Position numbers and translations under genes: made by a program. Below the pieces are notes generated by a model, which had not been told where the DNA came from, made no database searches, and saw only the letters and a list, made by a program, of their open reading frames with translations. A DNA stretch of 64,000 bases from Aquibium oceanicum (GTDB taxonomy: Bacteria; Pseudomonadota; Alphaproteobacteria; Rhizobiales; Rhizobiaceae): the NCBI RefSeq assembly GCF_001889605.1, contig NZ_CP018171.1, positions 3,618,501 through 3,682,500 on the forward strand, in the 5' to 3' direction. Below, one piece after another: positions 1 to 9,769 of this stretch; positions within the stretch are counted from its first letter, which is position 1; every line of letters starts with the position of its first letter.

Positions 1-1567
1 GCACATCAATGCATTCAATTTCCCGGTCTGGGGCATGCTGGAAAAGCTTGCGCCGACGCTGCTTGCCGGCGTGCCCGCAATCGTCAAGCCGGCCTCGGCC
101 ACCGCGTGGCTCGCCGAGGCCGCCTTCCGCATGATGATCGAGTCCGGCGTGCTGCCGGACGGCGCGGTGCAGTTCGTCGCCGGCTCCACCGGCGACCTGC
201 TTGATCGCCTGGGCTCGCAGGACGTGGTCTCCTTCACCGGTTCGGCGGCGACGGCCGGCATGCTGCGCTCCAACGAAAACCTGCTCGGCAATGCGGTTCG
301 CTTCGTTGCCGAACAGGATTCGCTCAACGCCACCATTCTGGGGCCCGACGCCGCACCCGGAACGCCGGAGTTCGACATTTTCGTGCGCGAGGTGCACCGC
401 GAGATGACCGCCAAGGCCGGCCAGAAATGCACCGCCATCCGCCGCGTGCTGGTTCCGGCCGAACACCAGGAGGCCGTCATCGAGGCGATCTCGGAACGTC
501 TGGCGAAGACCGTGGTTGGCGACCCTCGCGCGGAGGCCACGAAGATGGGGGCGCTGGCGAGCCTTGGCCAGCGCGAGGATGTGCTTGAGAAGGCGCGGCT
601 CATCGGCTCGGAGGCACGGCTCGTCTTCGGCAGCACGGACGGTTCGCGGCCAGATGGCGTGGATGCTGAGGGCGCTTTCGTCTCGCCGATGCTGTTTTCC
701 TGCGACGATCCGGACAGAGCCGAGAACGTGCACTCGGTCGAGGCGTTCGGGCCGGTCTCGACCGTCATGGCCTATCGCGATCTCGATCATGCGACCGCGC
801 TCGCCAACCGGGGCGCGGGCTCGCTGGTCGCCTCGGTGTTCACCCACGATCCGCAGGTCGCCCGCAAGGTCGTGCTGGCCTCCGGCGCCTGGCACGGGCG
901 CCTCTATTTCGCCAACCGCGACACCGGCAAGGAGGCGACCGGCCACGGCTCTCCCCTGCCCCATCTCGTCCATGGCGGACCGGGGCGCGCCGGCGGCGGC
1001 GAGGAGATGGGCGGCATCCGCGGCGTCATGCACTACATGCAGCGCACCGCGATCCAGGCGAGCCCGGATTTGCTTACCGGCATCACGCGGAGCTGGGTAA
1101 AAGGTGCGAGGACAAGGACCGGGGACGCGCATCCCTTCCGGATGACCTTCGGGGAACTTGAGATCGGGGACGCCATTGGCACTCCTTGGCGCGACGTGAC
1201 GCTGGCCGACGTCGAGCACTTCGCCGAGTTCACGGGGGATAACTTCTATGCCCACATGGACGAGGAAGCAGCGAAGGCGAACCCGTTCTTTCCGGGCCGC
1301 GTCGCCCACGGCTACCTGATCCTGTCCTTCGCAGCCGGCCTCTTCGTCGATCCGGCGCCCGGCCCGGTGCTCGCAAACTACGGCCTCGACAATCTGCGCT
1401 TCATGAAGCCGGTCTCGCCGGGCGATCGTATCACGGTGAACCTCATCGTGAAGGAGAAGACACCCCGCAATGCGGAATACGGAGAAGTTCGTTGGGTCGT
1501 CGCGGTCACCAACCAGGATGGAGAACAGGTCGCGGGCTACGAACTGCTTACGATGAACGCGATGTAG
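1..1567 (+). CDS. paaZ: PaaZ, oxepin-CoA hydrolase / 3-oxo-5,6-dehydrosuberyl-CoA semialdehyde dehydrogenase (5' end missing)
   Basis: This bifunctional ring-opening enzyme of the phenylacetyl-CoA pathway hydrolyses oxepin-CoA with its C-terminal MaoC domain and oxidises the resulting aldehyde with its N-terminal ALDH domain. The frame is already open at base 2, upstream of the first internal ATG at 35, so about 160 residues are missing relative to the roughly 680-residue family length. The ALDH part shows the general-base segment VAEQDSLN and the catalytic cysteine in AGQKCTA (Cys codon near 428). The MaoC hydratase part carries the D-x4-H pair in GDNFYAHMD near 1230-1262, followed by the family segment [10 protein letters not shown]. 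The gene ends at TAG 1565-1567 and converges on the minus-strand MFS gene 5 bp away. Other paa genes are presumably upstream of the window. Confidence 0.95.
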   Translation, partial: HINAFNFPVWGMLEKLAPTLLAGVPAIVKPASATAWLAEAAFRMMIESGVLPDGAVQFVAGSTGDLLDRLGSQDVVSFTGSAATAGMLRSNENLLGNAVRFVAEQDSLNATILGPDAAPGTPEFDIFVREVHREMTAKAGQKCTAIRRVLVPAEHQEAVIEAISERLAKTVVGDPRAEATKMGALASLGQREDVLEKARLIGSEARLVFGSTDGSRPDGVDAEGAFVSPMLFSCDDPDRAENVHSVEAFGPVSTVMAYRDLDHATALANRGAGSLVASVFTHDPQVARKVVLASGAWHGRLYFANRDTGKEATGHGSPLPHLVHGGPGRAGGGEEMGGIRGVMHYMQRTAIQASPDLLTGITRSWVKGARTRTGDAHPFRMTFGELEIGDAIGTPWRDVTLADVEHFAEFTGDNFYAHMDEEAAKANPFFPGRVAHGYLILSFAAGLFVDPAPGPVLANYGLDNLRFMKPVSPGDRITVNLIVKEKTPRNAEYGEVRWVVAVTNQDGEQVAGYELLTMNAM

Positions 1568-1572
1568 GAGCG

Positions 1573-2757
1573 CTATCGGGCGCCGCCTTCACCTCCTCGG
1601 CGCCATCCCAGCAGCCCGAAGAGGCACAGCGTGCAGATGGCGAGCAGCGTCCAGCAGAACGCGGTGACGCTGTCGCCCGTCAGCACGACCAGAACCGCGA
1701 CGATCGTCGCCGAGCCGATCTGGCTGACGAAGCCGTAGAAGGCGGCCGTGAAGCCGGCGATGTCGCCGTGCGGGTCGAGCACCATCGCGGCGGCGTTGGA
1801 ATAGAGAATGAGGTAGCTGGTCGCGAAGAGCACGAGCAGCGCCGTCATGACGAATGCGCTCATGAAGCCGGCCCAGATTGCGGCCAACATGAGAAGCACT
1901 GAAACGATCAGCACCGCCGTGCCCGCGAGCATCGCGTTGACGATGCCGACGCGCCGGATCAGCTGCCTGTTCGCCGCCTGGCCGATGATGATCCCAAAGC
2001 CGTGGAAGGCGAAGTAGAGCGCGAACGTCGTCCCGGTCAGTCCGAACGCGTGCTCGTAGATGCGCGGCGTCGCGGCGAGGATCAGCAGCATCGACGACAT
2101 GATGACTGCCGACAGGAACAGGAAGTGCCGCGATTGCGGATGGCGCAAGAGCCGTTGCACCCTCTGCAGGAACACGCGCGGCCGCATGGCATCGGGCGAC
2201 GGCGTCCGCAGCGTCTCCGGCAGCCGCATCAGGACCACCAGCAGGCCGCCGGCGAAGATCGCGAGCCCCAGGAAGATGAAGCGCCAGCCCGCCAGAGCCC
2301 CGACGGCGGCGCCGATCAGCGGCGCGAGGATCGGCCCGATGGCGAAGATCGCGGTGGCGAGCGCGAGGTTGCGGGCGAGCTCCTCGCCCGAGTGCCGGTC
2401 GCGGATGATGGCCCGCGACGCCGCGATCGCGGCCGCCGCGCCAAGCCCCTGGAGGATGCGGCTTGCGAGCAGCAGGGTGATCGACGGGGAAAGGGCGGCG
2501 ACGAGGCATCCGAGCAGGAAGATGCCGAGCCCCGCGCCGAGCGCCGGGCGGCGGCCGAAGCGGTCGGACACCGAGCCCCAGAAGAGCTGTCCGAAGCCCG
2601 CGCCGATCATGTAGAGCGAGATGGTCCACTGGACCTGTTCGAAGGGCGCGCCGAAATCGCGCGCCATCGCGCCGAACGACGGCAGCGTGATGTCGACCGA
2701 AAAGGACGAGATCGACATCAGCATGCCGCAATAGAAGACGATGGCGCGTTCCTTCAC
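1573..2757 (-). CDS. MFS transporter, Bcr/CflA-like drug-efflux family
   Basis: This is a 394-residue major facilitator of the 12-TM DHA1 (Bcr/CflA) type. The motif-A loop between TM2 and TM3 reads SDRFGRRPALG and the N-terminus has the typical Bcr segment SISSFSVDITLPS. I start it at the GTG at 2757 because this GTG overlaps the pcaB stop (GTGA), a usual sign of translational coupling. A longer reading frame that runs back into pcaB is only a shadow. It is the last gene of the pcaC-H-G-B operon, so export or uptake of an aromatic acid or pathway intermediate is plausible, but family membership alone points to proton-driven efflux of an unknown compound. Confidence 0.88.
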   Translation of the reverse strand: MKERAIVFYCGMLMSISSFSVDITLPSFGAMARDFGAPFEQVQWTISLYMIGAGFGQLFWGSVSDRFGRRPALGAGLGIFLLGCLVAALSPSITLLLASRILQGLGAAAAIAASRAIIRDRHSGEELARNLALATAIFAIGPILAPLIGAAVGALAGWRFIFLGLAIFAGGLLVVLMRLPETLRTPSPDAMRPRVFLQRVQRLLRHPQSRHFLFLSAVIMSSMLLILAATPRIYEHAFGLTGTTFALYFAFHGFGIIIGQAANRQLIRRVGIVNAMLAGTAVLIVSVLLMLAAIWAGFMSAFVMTALLVLFATSYLILYSNAAAMVLDPHGDIAGFTAAFYGFVSQIGSATIVAVLVVLTGDSVTAFCWTLLAICTLCLFGLLGWRRGGEGGAR

Positions 2758-3824
2758 GCGGACGCGTCTCGCGCCTTGAAGGAGATGTTGGCGACGAGCT
2801 TCGCCGCGGTGGAGAGCGCCGCCCCGCAGGCGATGGTCATCTGCGGCAGCAGCATCCACTCGAGCGTCCAGGCCGCGCCCGAGCGCTCGTTCTCGTGCAC
2901 CATCGCGTGGTGCATGCCCGAAACCAGAGTGGCGTTGAAGCGCGCCAGCGTCACCAGCGCCTCGGCGCCGACGGGATTGACCTTGTGCGGCATGGCCGAG
3001 GAGCCGCCGCCCGAGCCGAGCCTGATCTCGCCCACCTCGCTCTGCGCGGCGAGCGCGATGTCCTGACCCATCTTGCCGAGGCTCCCCGTCACCACCGACA
3101 GCCATGACGCGAATTCGGCGATGCCGTCGCGCTCGGAATGGCGGGGATGATCGATAGCGGTAAGATGCAGCGCCTCGGCCAGCCGGGTCGATACCGCCTC
3201 ACCCTTGCCGCCGAGCTTTTCCAGTGTTCCGGCCGCGCCCGCGAAATGAAGCACCGCCACGCCGTCGCGAACGGCCGGAAGCCGCTCGCGGTGGCGTTCC
3301 AGCGGATCGCGCCAGCTCCGGATCTTGCGCGCGGCGGTGACGGGGATCGCCGCCTGCATGCGCGTATGCGCCATGACCTCAGTGCCGCCGTCGCGGCGCT
3401 CCAGCGCGGTGAGGTCTTCGACGAGGCCTGAAAGCCTGCGGTCGAAGATATCGCAGACCCCGACGAGGCGGATCGCGAGGCTTGTGTCGATGACGTCCTG
3501 GCTGGTCGCGCCGAAATGGACGTGCACGGCATCGTCGCCGCCAACGGCCTTGCGCAACTGCCTGACCAGTTCGGGAATGACGAGACCGTCCTGCGCGACA
3601 CCCGCCTTCAGCCCCTCGGCATCAGGCGAGAAGCCGGCGAGCACCTCGCCGATCCGCTCCGCCGCTTCCGCGGGAATGACCCCTTCAGCGGATTCCGCCC
3701 GCGCCAGTTCCGTCTCGAAGCGGAGCATCTCGCGCATCTCCGCCTCGGCCGAGAACAACGCGGCGATTTCCGCGTCGCCCAGGAGACCGGAAAGATGGGG
3801 ATGGTCGAACGGCGATGCGGGCAT
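2754..3824 (-). CDS. pcaB: 3-carboxy-cis,cis-muconate cycloisomerase
   Basis: This 356-residue member of the fumarase/aspartase superfamily converts 3-carboxy-cis,cis-muconate to 4-carboxymuconolactone, the second step of protocatechuate ortho-cleavage. The superfamily signature GGGSSAMPHKVNP is intact, and HVHFGATSQDVIDT is the conserved block holding the catalytic His/Thr region. The length matches the short alphaproteobacterial PcaB form; many others are about 450 residues because of a longer C-terminus. The ATG at 3824 lies 15 bp after the pcaG stop, and the stop overlaps the start of the MFS gene, so it is part of the pca operon. Confidence 0.95.
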   Translation of the reverse strand: MPASPFDHPHLSGLLGDAEIAALFSAEAEMREMLRFETELARAESAEGVIPAEAAERIGEVLAGFSPDAEGLKAGVAQDGLVIPELVRQLRKAVGGDDAVHVHFGATSQDVIDTSLAIRLVGVCDIFDRRLSGLVEDLTALERRDGGTEVMAHTRMQAAIPVTAARKIRSWRDPLERHRERLPAVRDGVAVLHFAGAAGTLEKLGGKGEAVSTRLAEALHLTAIDHPRHSERDGIAEFASWLSVVTGSLGKMGQDIALAAQSEVGEIRLGSGGGSSAMPHKVNPVGAEALVTLARFNATLVSGMHHAMVHENERSGAAWTLEWMLLPQMTIACGAALSTAAKLVANISFKARDASA

Positions 3825-3839
3825 GAAGTCGGGCAGTTC

Positions 3840-4451
3840 TCAGATGTCGAAGAAGACGGTTTCCTTCTCCCCCTGGAGATGGATGTCGAACGTGTAGACG
3901 TTGCCTTCCCGCTTCGCAATCAGGGTCGGCACCCGCACCTTGTGCTCGATCCGCTGCAGGACCGGGTCCTCGGCGTTCGCCTTCTCCTCGTCGCCGAAAT
4001 ACATCCGTGTATGGAGGCCGAGATTGATGCCGCGGGCGACGATCCAGAATGAGATGTGCGGCGCCTGCGGGCGGCCGTCGCGGAACGGCACCCGGCCTGG
4101 CTTGATGGTCTCGAAGACGAACTCGCCCGTATCCATGTCGGCCGGGCAGCGGGCCCATCCCGAGAAATTCGGATCGGCCGAGCCGCGCATTTCCGAGGGA
4201 GAATTGTAGAGCCCGTCGGCATCGGCCTGCCAGATCTCGACCAGCGCATCGCGCAACGCCGTGCCGGTGCCGTCGAGCACGCGCGCCTTCACCGTGACGC
4301 GCTCGCCCTTGGTCTTGTCATTGATCATCTGGGTGCCGAGGTCGGTTTCGTAGACCCCGCCGATATCGCAGAAATTCGGCGTCAGCCCGATGTGAACGTA
4401 GGGACCCGCGGTCTGCGAGGGCGTTTCCTTATAGCGGTCAAGCGACTGCAT
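3840..4451 (-). CDS. pcaG: Protocatechuate 3,4-dioxygenase, alpha subunit
   Basis: This 203-residue protein is the non-iron-binding partner of PcaH in intradiol cleavage of protocatechuate. It has the family start LDRYKETPSQTAGPYVHIG, the beta-sandwich core with VEIWQADADGLYNSP, and the segment FETIKPGRVPFRDG that aligns with the substrate-binding wall. The ATG at 4451 is preceded by GGGAGAGAAGCC, a good ribosome-binding site. In most bacteria pcaG follows pcaH within a few bases. Here 457 bp separate the pcaH stop from the pcaG start, and the gap is filled by the antitoxin gene and toxin remnant described below. The subunit itself looks intact. Confidence 0.95.
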   Translation of the reverse strand: MQSLDRYKETPSQTAGPYVHIGLTPNFCDIGGVYETDLGTQMINDKTKGERVTVKARVLDGTGTALRDALVEIWQADADGLYNSPSEMRGSADPNFSGWARCPADMDTGEFVFETIKPGRVPFRDGRPQAPHISFWIVARGINLGLHTRMYFGDEEKANAEDPVLQRIEHKVRVPTLIAKREGNVYTFDIHLQGEKETVFFDI

Positions 4452-4465
4452 GGCTTCTCTCCCGA

Positions 4466-4618
4466 TTAGCGATAGATGTCCGATCGATGGCCGATATCCA
4501 CGACCAGGACGACGAGTTTCTGGTCCTTTATCTCGCAGATGAGGCGGTAGTCGCCCACGCGGTAGGACCAGTAGTTTTCAAGCGAGGCGTGAAGCGCCGC
4601 CGCCACGACTCTGAGCTC
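4466..4618 (-). pseudogene. RelE/ParE-type toxin remnant (N-terminal half lost)
   Basis: Immediately after the antitoxin stop the same frame stays open for 50 codons and encodes the C-terminal half of a RelE/StbE-like mRNA interferase: YWSYRVGDYRLICEIK followed by a beta-strand-rich end, VGHR-type HRSDIYR, and TAA at 4466-4468. Family members are about 85-95 residues and begin with a strand-helix hairpin that is absent here. No ATG is present; a GTG near the join could at most give about 47 residues. The simplest reading is an internal deletion that removed the toxin start and first half while leaving the antitoxin gene intact. The remnant ends 14 bp before pcaG, so it now forms the pcaG leader. 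Confidence 0.75.
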
Positions 4619-4846
4619 TCAATCGTCCCAGCCGAGGTCGCGTCTTACTTCATCCAGAGTGTAGGTCCTCTCTTCTCCGCGACGGATGCGTTCTGACACC
4701 TCTACCGCGGTGTAGTAGGCCTCCAAGTCATCCAGCCCGTTCGCGACCAGCTCGCGCAGGTGGTAGGCCTTGGAGTAACCGGTCCTGGCAGCCAGCGCGT
4801 CCAGTCGGGCTTCGATTCCGGGCTTGAGTCGAATGCTGTACGGCAT
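4619..4846 (-). CDS. RelB-like ribbon-helix-helix antitoxin (orphan)
   Basis: This 75-residue protein is of the RelB/DUF6290 antitoxin type. The N-terminus MPYSIRLKPGIEARLDALA is the ribbon-helix-helix DNA-binding strand and first helix, and the acidic C-terminus (YTLDEVRRDLGWDD) is the usual toxin-wrapping tail. I start it at the ATG at 4846 because GGAGG lies 8 nt upstream; a longer frame to 4885 has no better support. It is embedded in the pca operon, 62 bp after pcaH. Its toxin partner is truncated, so the protein is either a silent relic or an autoregulator whose operator would now sit inside the pca operon. Confidence 0.8.
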   Translation of the reverse strand: MPYSIRLKPGIEARLDALAARTGYSKAYHLRELVANGLDDLEAYYTAVEVSERIRRGEERTYTLDEVRRDLGWDD

Positions 4847-4908
4847 TGAGACGACCTCCGCGTCGAATACATGCAGTGATGGCATTCAACGCAACCTTCG
4901 CTTCCAGA

Positions 4909-5667
4909 TCAATTCCCCTCCAGCCGGTTCTCGAACAGGGTCGAGCGGCGCCCGCGCAGCACGATGTCGAACTTGTAGGCCATGGCGTCCATCGGGATGG
5001 TCGCTTCCATGTCGAGCGGCGCGATGAGCGCCTCGATCGCTTCCTTGCTCGGGATGGTAGAGACGATCGGGCACTTCCAGATCAGCGGATCGCCCTCGAA
5101 ATACATCTGCGTGATCAGCCGCTGGCCGAAACCGTTGCCGAAGACGGCGAAATGGATGTGGCGCGGACGCCAGTCGTTGACGCCGTTCGGCCAGGGATAG
5201 GGACCAGGCTTGATGGTGCGGAAAGTGTAGAAGCCGTCCTCGCCGGTGATCGTGCGGCCGCAGCCGCCGAAGTTCGGGTCGAGCGGGGCCAGGTAGCCGT
5301 CCTTCTTGTGCCGGTAGCGGCCGCCGGCATTGGCCTGCCAGAATTCGACCAGCACGTTGGGAACGCCCTTGCCGCGCTCGTCGAGCACGCGCCCGTAGAC
5401 GATGATGCGCTCGCCGATGGCGCTCTCGCCCGGCTTGGCGAAATTGAGGATCAGGTCGTTGTCGAGTTCGCCCAGGATGTTGTGGCCGAAGGTCGGGCCG
5501 GTGATCTCGCTGATCGTGTTGTCGAGCGAAAGCAGCGCCTTCTGCGGCGAGCGCAGCACCGAGGTCTTGTACTGCGGCGTGTAGGCCGGCGGATGCCAGG
5601 CGCGGTCGCGCTGGAAGAAGGATCCCGTTTCCGGTCCGCGGTTGGAAAGGTCGACCCTCTCGTTCAT
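4909..5667 (-). CDS. pcaH: Protocatechuate 3,4-dioxygenase, beta subunit
   Basis: This 252-residue Fe(III)-binding catalytic subunit cleaves protocatechuate between the two hydroxyls to give 3-carboxy-cis,cis-muconate. The four iron ligands of the family are present as Tyr118 (GGRYRHKK), Tyr157 (GPYPWP), His170 and His172 (RPRHIHF). The ATG at 5667 overlaps the pcaC stop (ATGA), and a GGAGAAGAC-like ribosome site precedes it within pcaC. A longer upstream frame runs inside pcaC and is not used. Downstream, the toxin-antitoxin remnant separates it from its obligate partner pcaG. Confidence 0.96.
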   Translation of the reverse strand: MNERVDLSNRGPETGSFFQRDRAWHPPAYTPQYKTSVLRSPQKALLSLDNTISEITGPTFGHNILGELDNDLILNFAKPGESAIGERIIVYGRVLDERGKGVPNVLVEFWQANAGGRYRHKKDGYLAPLDPNFGGCGRTITGEDGFYTFRTIKPGPYPWPNGVNDWRPRHIHFAVFGNGFGQRLITQMYFEGDPLIWKCPIVSTIPSKEAIEALIAPLDMEATIPMDAMAYKFDIVLRGRRSTLFENRLEGN

Positions 5668-6065
5668 GACGTCTTCTCCTCCATTTCGGCAAGCGTCTGC
5701 TTGACGATCTTGATGGCATGGTTGGCGGCGGGAACGCCGGCATAGATGGCCACGTGCAGCATGGCTTCGCGGATGTCGCCGGGGGTGGCGCCCGTGTTGG
5801 CCGTGGCGCGCACGTGCATGGCGACCTCCTCGTCGTGGCCGAGTGCCGCCAGCAGCGCCAGCGTCACGATCGAGCGCTCGCGCTTGGTCCACTCCGGCCG
5901 AGACCACACGTGACCCCATGCCGCCTCGGTGATCAGGTCCTGAAACGGCTCGTCGAAACCGGTCTTCTTCGCCTCGGCCCTGTCGACATGATCGGCGCCG
6001 AGGACGCTCCGCCGCGTCGCCATTCCCTGGACATACCGCGGAGATCTGGCGTTTTCGTCGGTCAA
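5664..6065 (-). CDS. pcaC: 4-carboxymuconolactone decarboxylase
   Basis: This 133-residue AhpD-fold decarboxylase converts 4-carboxymuconolactone to 3-oxoadipate enol-lactone. The family pattern is clear: [51 protein letters not shown], and [14 protein letters not shown] near the C-terminus. No ATG lies at the conserved N-terminus. A TTG at 6065 preceded by AGGGAGGG gives the expected start (M)TDENARSP. It is the first gene of the operon. Related rhizobial operons begin with pcaD, which is absent here. The FNR-like palindrome at 6165-6178 lies upstream. Confidence 0.93.
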   Translation of the reverse strand: MTDENARSPRYVQGMATRRSVLGADHVDRAEAKKTGFDEPFQDLITEAAWGHVWSRPEWTKRERSIVTLALLAALGHDEEVAMHVRATANTGATPGDIREAMLHVAIYAGVPAANHAIKIVKQTLAEMEEKTS

Positions 6066-6086
6066 ATGAACCCTCCCTGATCGGTC

Positions 6087-6178
6087 TTTGTATACATAGC
6101 CGGGAAGCGCCGTCGCGGGAAAGGTCATTTCCGGAAGCATTCGTGACTTTTCCGGCGTGCTTCCTTGATGCAGATCAA
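6087..6178 (-). promoter_or_regulatory. pca operon leader with perfect FNR/FixK-type box
   Basis: The 145-bp gap between the pobA stop and the pcaC start holds TTGATGCAGATCAA at 6165-6178, a perfect TTGAT-N4-ATCAA palindrome, the consensus of FNR/FnrN/FixK regulators. Its centre is about 106 bp upstream of the pcaC start codon. A possible -10 element (TATGTA, complement of 6093-6098) lies closer to the gene; I see no convincing -35. The box is seen directly. Its use as a regulatory site, and the direction it controls, are inferred. Confidence 0.5.
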
Positions 6179-6210
6179 GGCCCGCCCCGCAACCGCTTGT
6201 GCGCCTCGCC

Positions 6211-7498
<1,288 letters not shown>

Positions 7499-8380
7499 AT
7501 GAACCGCCCCGTCCCGAACTACCAGCTCTACGGCGAGACGCCCGACCGGGGCGGCGAATTCTGGTTACACTGCGAGACGATACCGGAGCGCAGCCGCCTG
7601 CACGAATGGGAAATCCGGCCGCACCGCCACCCGGCCTTCTTCCAGATGTTGTACATTTCGGACGGAAGCGGCGAGGTACTGGCCGACGGCGGCTACCTTC
7701 CCATGGCACGGTCGACGGCGGTGTTGATGCCGCCGGGCGCGGTGCACGGCTTCCGCTTCTCGCGCGACATTGGCGGGCTGGTGGTCACCGTGCTGCGCGA
7801 ACGGCTCGACGCATTGTGCGCGGCAAGCAGCGACGTCGCAGCCTTCGCCGCGAGCCCCCGCGTCATCGCGCAGGCCGACGCGCGGGCGCCGGAGGCTGTC
7901 ACTAGCCTGCGCCGCATCGAGGCGGAACTGGCCGGCCGCGGCATCGCGCGCATGGTCCTGCTCGACGCGCTGGTCACCTCGGCCGTCATCGAACTCGCGC
8001 GCACCGGCGGCAGCGCGGACGTCACGTCCGGGGAGCAGGACCGCGACCAGGCGCGGCTCGACGAACTCGCCGCGCTGATCGGCGCCCACTACCGCGAGCA
8101 CCGCCCGGTGGCGTTCTATGCGGAGAAAATCGGTGTCTCGGCGACGCATCTCAACCGCATCGCGCGGGCGCGCACCGGCCACAGCCTGCAAGGCCTGGTC
8201 GACCTGCGCCTGATGGAGGAGGCCAGGCGCAACCTCGTCTTCACCTTCCTGCCGGCGCAGACCATCGCGCTCGACCTCGGTTTTTCGGACCCAGCCTATT
8301 TCAGCCGCTTCTTCCGCAGACAGGCAGGCGAGACCCCTGCGGCGTTCCGGGCGAGGGAAAGGGCGAGGCTGAGGTTTTGA
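7499..8380 (+). CDS. pobR: AraC-family transcriptional regulator, probable PobR
   Basis: This 293-residue regulator has an N-terminal cupin-type effector domain (WEIRPHRHPAFFQMLYISDG, then LMPPGAVHGF) and a C-terminal double helix-turn-helix. The first HTH covers FYAEKIGVSATHLNRIARARTG and the second covers AQTIALDLGFSDPAYFSRFFRR, the AraC signature. I choose the ATG at 7499 because the protein then begins like other PobR-type regulators; the frame continues upstream to 7277 with no good start. Divergence from pobA suggests it activates pobA in response to 4-hydroxybenzoate, as AraC-type PobR does in related bacteria. The specific assignment rests on context. Confidence 0.82.
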   Translation: MNRPVPNYQLYGETPDRGGEFWLHCETIPERSRLHEWEIRPHRHPAFFQMLYISDGSGEVLADGGYLPMARSTAVLMPPGAVHGFRFSRDIGGLVVTVLRERLDALCAASSDVAAFAASPRVIAQADARAPEAVTSLRRIEAELAGRGIARMVLLDALVTSAVIELARTGGSADVTSGEQDRDQARLDELAALIGAHYREHRPVAFYAEKIGVSATHLNRIARARTGHSLQGLVDLRLMEEARRNLVFTFLPAQTIALDLGFSDPAYFSRFFRRQAGETPAAFRARERARLRF

Positions 8381-8432
8381 GAGTCTGGTGTCGGGAACGA
8401 GGCGCCGGTTCCAGCCATACGTTCGGGCGGTT

Positions 8433-8450
8433 GGGGCGGTCGCCCGCCCC
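8433..8450. terminator. GC-rich hairpin between convergent genes
   Basis: A GGGGCGG / CCGCCCC hairpin with a 4-nt loop lies in the 104-bp gap between the convergent pobR and desaturase genes. It could terminate transcription from either side, but there is no T-run, so it may only stabilise 3' ends. A very similar hairpin recurs at 13312-13335. Confidence 0.35.
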
Positions 8451-8484
8451 TTCCTCAACAATCGTCCGCTCCGTCAGCGCCGTC

Positions 8485-9522
8485 TCAGGCCGCCGCTCGG
8501 GCCTCGCGGAAGGAGACCAGCCGACGGGCGTTTTCGTCCCACAGGACGAGTTTGACGCATTTCAGGCTTTCCAGAAGCGTGATGCGGCCGACGTTGCGCA
8601 GGTCGGGATGGTCGCGCAGCACTTCCGGGAGGCGGTAGAACGGGATCTTCGCCGAAAGATGGTGGACGTGATGGATGCCGATATTGCCGGTGATCCAGGC
8701 GAGCGGCCATGGCAGGTCGTAGTGCGATGAGCCGTGAAGCGCGGCGTGCTGGAAGCTCCATTCGCCCTCGCCCGACCAGTGCGTTTCCTCGAACTGGTGC
8801 TGGACGTAGAACAGCCACACGCCGATGGTGGCGGCGAGAAGGGTGATCGGCACCTGCACCAGGAGGAAAGGCCACAGCCCCACCAGCCAGATCATGGCGG
8901 CGACCGGCAGGACGATGGCCAGATTGGTGGCGATGGTCGAGACCCAGGGCTGGGCGCCGGCACGCATCAGCCCGATGGGCAGGCGGTACTGGCACAGGAA
9001 CAGCCAGGCAGGGCCGAGGCCGAACATGACGATCGGGTGGCGGTAGAGCCGGTAGCGCGCGCGGCCGAGCCAGGGGAGCGCACGGTATTCGCGCACCGTC
9101 AGCGTGTTGACGTCGCCGATGCCGCGCTTGTCGAGATTGCCCGCGGTGGCGTGGTGGACGGCATGGGTGCGGCGCCAGTAATCGTAGGGGGTGAGCGTGA
9201 AGACGCCGAGGACCCGGCCGGTCCAGTCGTTGAGGCCGCGTCGGGCAAACAGCGTACCGTGGCCGCAATCGTGCTGGAGGGCGAACAGGCGCACCAGGAA
9301 TCCGGCCGCGGGAATGGTCAGGACGAGGCCCACCCAGTATCCGTTGAGTACCGCGACGGCCGCCAGGGCCCATAACGCGATGAAGGGCACCGCGGTCACC
9401 AAGATCTCGAACGTGCTTCGGACCGTACTCGGCTCCCGGTATTGCGCGAGGAGAGCGGACCACGACGGCGACTTCCGTTCGGCGGGGGCGGCGGCGAAGC
9501 TGATTTCCAACGAGTTCTCCAA
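8485..9522 (-). CDS. Membrane fatty acid desaturase
   Basis: This 345-residue integral-membrane di-iron desaturase of the DesA/omega-type family introduces a double bond into membrane acyl chains. All three histidine boxes are present: HDCGH near residue 90, HAVHH near residue 125 and GIHHVHHL near residue 280. Hydrophobic pairs flank them as expected for four TM helices. No ATG is available at the N-terminus. The longest frame starts at a TTG at 9522, and a second TTG at 9510 has a GGAG at better spacing and may be the true start. It converges with pobR. The cold-shock gene further upstream hints at membrane adaptation, but they are separate units. Confidence 0.85.
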   Translation of the reverse strand: MENSLEISFAAAPAERKSPSWSALLAQYREPSTVRSTFEILVTAVPFIALWALAAVAVLNGYWVGLVLTIPAAGFLVRLFALQHDCGHGTLFARRGLNDWTGRVLGVFTLTPYDYWRRTHAVHHATAGNLDKRGIGDVNTLTVREYRALPWLGRARYRLYRHPIVMFGLGPAWLFLCQYRLPIGLMRAGAQPWVSTIATNLAIVLPVAAMIWLVGLWPFLLVQVPITLLAATIGVWLFYVQHQFEETHWSGEGEWSFQHAALHGSSHYDLPWPLAWITGNIGIHHVHHLSAKIPFYRLPEVLRDHPDLRNVGRITLLESLKCVKLVLWDENARRLVSFREARAAA

Positions 9523-9678
9523 ATCGGGGCGGCGGCACCAGAGGTCCAGCTCGCAGGGGTGGGCCGTTCTCGAGAAGACTCTCGCTTCGTCGCACGATCC
9601 GTATGATATCCAACGCCGGCCGGAGGTAAATGGCTCCGGCTAATCGACGGCCCTATCGGGAAACCATCGTAGGCGTCA

Positions 9679-9706
9679 TAAAAAAAGGCCGGGCGAAGGC
9701 CCGACC
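9679..9706 (-). terminator. Rho-independent terminator of the cold-shock gene
   Basis: On the minus strand an 8-bp stem (GGTCGGGC / GCCCGGCC, one G-T pair) with a CTTC loop is followed directly by seven T residues. It lies 64 bp past the csp stop codon in the right orientation and is the clearest intrinsic terminator in the window. Confidence 0.85.
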
Positions 9707-9769
9707 TCTCCTTGTCGTCTCGTCGCGCCGTGCCGGTACATCCGCGGTCACGGCGCCAAGACGAATGCC

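Noticed and set aside
4466-4846. Antitoxin-toxin fusion by stop-codon read-through
   Set aside because: The toxin remnant is in frame with the antitoxin, but a TGA separates them and the toxin lacks its N-terminal half, so deletion is simpler.
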